A DNA stretch of 64,000 nucleotides. It comes from Taudactylus pleione (lineage: Eukaryota > Chordata > Amphibia > Anura > Myobatrachidae). The stretch spans positions 11,296,001 to 11,360,000 of the forward strand of contig JAUIMM010000124.1 in the NCBI GenBank assembly GCA_031769625.1. Direction: 5' to 3'. This document shows positions 62,326 to 64,000 of the stretch, piece by piece. The first letter of the stretch is position 1. Every line of letters starts with the position of its first letter. The notes under the pieces are model-generated. The model was not told the DNA's origin. It ran no database searches and saw nothing but the letters and a program-made list of their open reading frames with translations. Position numbers and translations under genes: made by a program.

Positions 62326-64000
62326 CAGAGTAAAGTAAAAAAAACAATTTGTACATATTCTATAGTCTAGTGGCAAAGTGTTGCTGGACATTGTGGCTCT
62401 CATGTAGAGTTGGACGCAAACACTTTTTTGTACTGCACATATGCACCAAAAAGTCTTACATACTTATAGCCATTGATGACTAAGATACATTTTGTGCAAA
62501 CAACCACTTGCACAAAGTCGATCGTGAAAGATGTTGGAAAAGTTCTGGAAATTGCGGCCAAAATACAATATGAATGAGTTCACACGAAATGTATCATTTA
62601 CTGGCAAGTATGGAGGCAGATTATTGCTCAACTCTGTATGCAAAATGCAACACTAATGCAGATGATAATTGGAGTGCATTTCTCATTAGGTGAATGTGAC
62701 TAAATCCCTCCCATTTATGCTAATATTATAGTAATATTGGTGATGCAATCTATTTGCATTATTATTACAGTCATATTAGCAATCTTTCTGCAGCAATAAA
62801 GTATTTTTTAATGTCAGCTTTTAAACAAGAAAGTTACATGTGCGTGTATTGGTCAGAACTTAATAAATGTTTTTGATTCTTCTCACCTTTGAAAAAGCTG
62901 TCATACCTGCACAGTGAGACGCATCAGTAAGTTTTAGCCTCTACCCAACAAGTGACCCTGTGATTTTCCACTGGATGCCATAATAATTCGAGACCAGCTT
63001 GCCAGTTTTTAAAGAACCATTACCAATTTGGGACTTTCTGCTTTTGTCTATTTGGAGCAAACCACCTATGTACACCATGGACATCTGAGGGCTCCGAGTG
63101 CCACATATGGAACTTCTATACTAATAAGACCCCTCTACCGGTGAAAAGACTTGGTAAATATATATCTGCTGGACAGTACTGTCCTAACAATTGAAACCAA
63201 CTTAATTTAATGTATAGCATTCGGAAGTATTTATGGGAACGGGCATTGCATAAAATGGACATTCAGTAAGGAGAGGCATATTGTTCATATGTAATTGTGT
63301 GATTTATGAAACTCTTTTATTAAAGTGTCATTTATATTTTATGTCCATCTATACATATTTATTTGAATTTATATATCTAATTTAGCGCTATACCTCATAT
63401 TTATGCTTGTAAGGGACCATCCCATCACTTGTATCAAAACTTTCTTGGTATCTACAAACTGTATTTGATTCTTTGCCTAATTTTATATGGTTAATATTCT
63501 GCTTCTCACTAATTTTCTTGATAAATTCAAAGCATACAGTATAACTATCTCCATTTTTCAATAATCCCAGTCAGATGTGATAATCTGAAGTATGGTGTTT
63601 TTATTATACAATAGAGGAAATTGGTAAAACTGTGAAGATAAATGGTAGAATGCAATTACAACATGCACTGATGAGATACTGCAAACATACAAAGATGAAG
63701 GATGCAGAAACATGAACACATTATACAAACATTAATGAGTCACATGTCCTAGAGTATACTGGATTACATAGAGTATACTGGAATACATACTATCTATCAG
63801 CAGATCTATGATGGCAAATTCAGCGATAAAACTCCCCATTGGATGCTGGCTGAGAGGAGCACATGTATGTGGATGTCTGGCTGACCATGTGAGGAATGAA
63901 ATGGCTGCCCCTGTAAGTACCCAGTATACCGTGAGGACTAAGCTAAGGTGGCCTGTGAGGTTTACAATTACACTACTACTGTGCTGACCACTAGATGGGG
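62326..64000. other. AT-rich intergenic flank, no gene seen
   Basis: No reading frame with coding character, RNA gene or regulatory element is supported in these 1.7 kb. Near 62.88-62.93 kb CTTTGAAAAAGCTGTC followed by GTGAGACGCATCAG resembles a degraded copy of a motif (GAAACGCGTCAG type) common in amphibian repeats. TTTAGCGCTATACC near 63.38 kb may belong to the same old insertion. Both are impressions from memory. Confidence 0.55.
63751..63790 (+). repeat. Small tandem duplication, ~20 bp x 2
   Basis: AGAGTATACTGGATTACAT is followed directly by AGAGTATACTGGAATACAT. The two copies differ at one base. Confidence 0.8.

Overview
This window reads as a piece of a large vertebrate genome and holds no protein-coding or classical RNA gene that I can support. 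From position 1 to about 59,488 it is one uninterrupted head-to-tail satellite array. The monomer is about 723 bp, AT-rich, and always in the same orientation. I count 83 complete units plus a truncated last one, phased on the recurring GTGTGATGCCCTGG. The array runs off the left edge, so its true length is unknown. Amphibian (anuran) origin is my best guess, from the array scale, the style of the flanking mobile elements and a degraded GAGACGCATCAG-like motif. This is inference only.

The array has two domains. Domain 1 (1 to about 26.4 kb) has recent, near-identical higher-order repeats (HORs). A six-unit block of 4,276 bp (5-4280) restarts at 4281 but has lost one unit by 6.7 kb. A 4,277-bp six-unit period recurs at 13555-17831, and a four-unit block of 2,830 bp is tandemly duplicated at 17174-20003 and 20004-22834. 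One unit type carries a 58-bp deletion, and an undeleted relative sits at 25731-26447. Domain 2 (26.4-59.5 kb) is more diverged. It shows an eight-unit block repeated at 5.6-5.7 kb, a 1,404-bp dimer duplication, a 4,284-bp six-unit shift and a 10,015-bp fourteen-unit shift. Chimeric units mark unequal-exchange junctions.

Most monomers also carry an exon-like module: a polypyrimidine tract plus CAG acceptor, about 85 bp, then AAG/GTAAGT. It is followed by two more potential hairpins. All three frames of the module contain stops, so any product would be non-coding.

The array ends within a few bases of a 671-bp inverted-repeat element (59485-60155, about 59-bp terminal inverted repeats). The remaining flank (60.2-64 kb) is ordinary repeat-rich intergenic DNA. 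It holds a Tigger/pogo-like miniature transposon (61295-61735) inserted in a (TAA)n microsatellite, a second miniature inverted-repeat element (61843-62325), and AT-rich sequence in which I see no gene.
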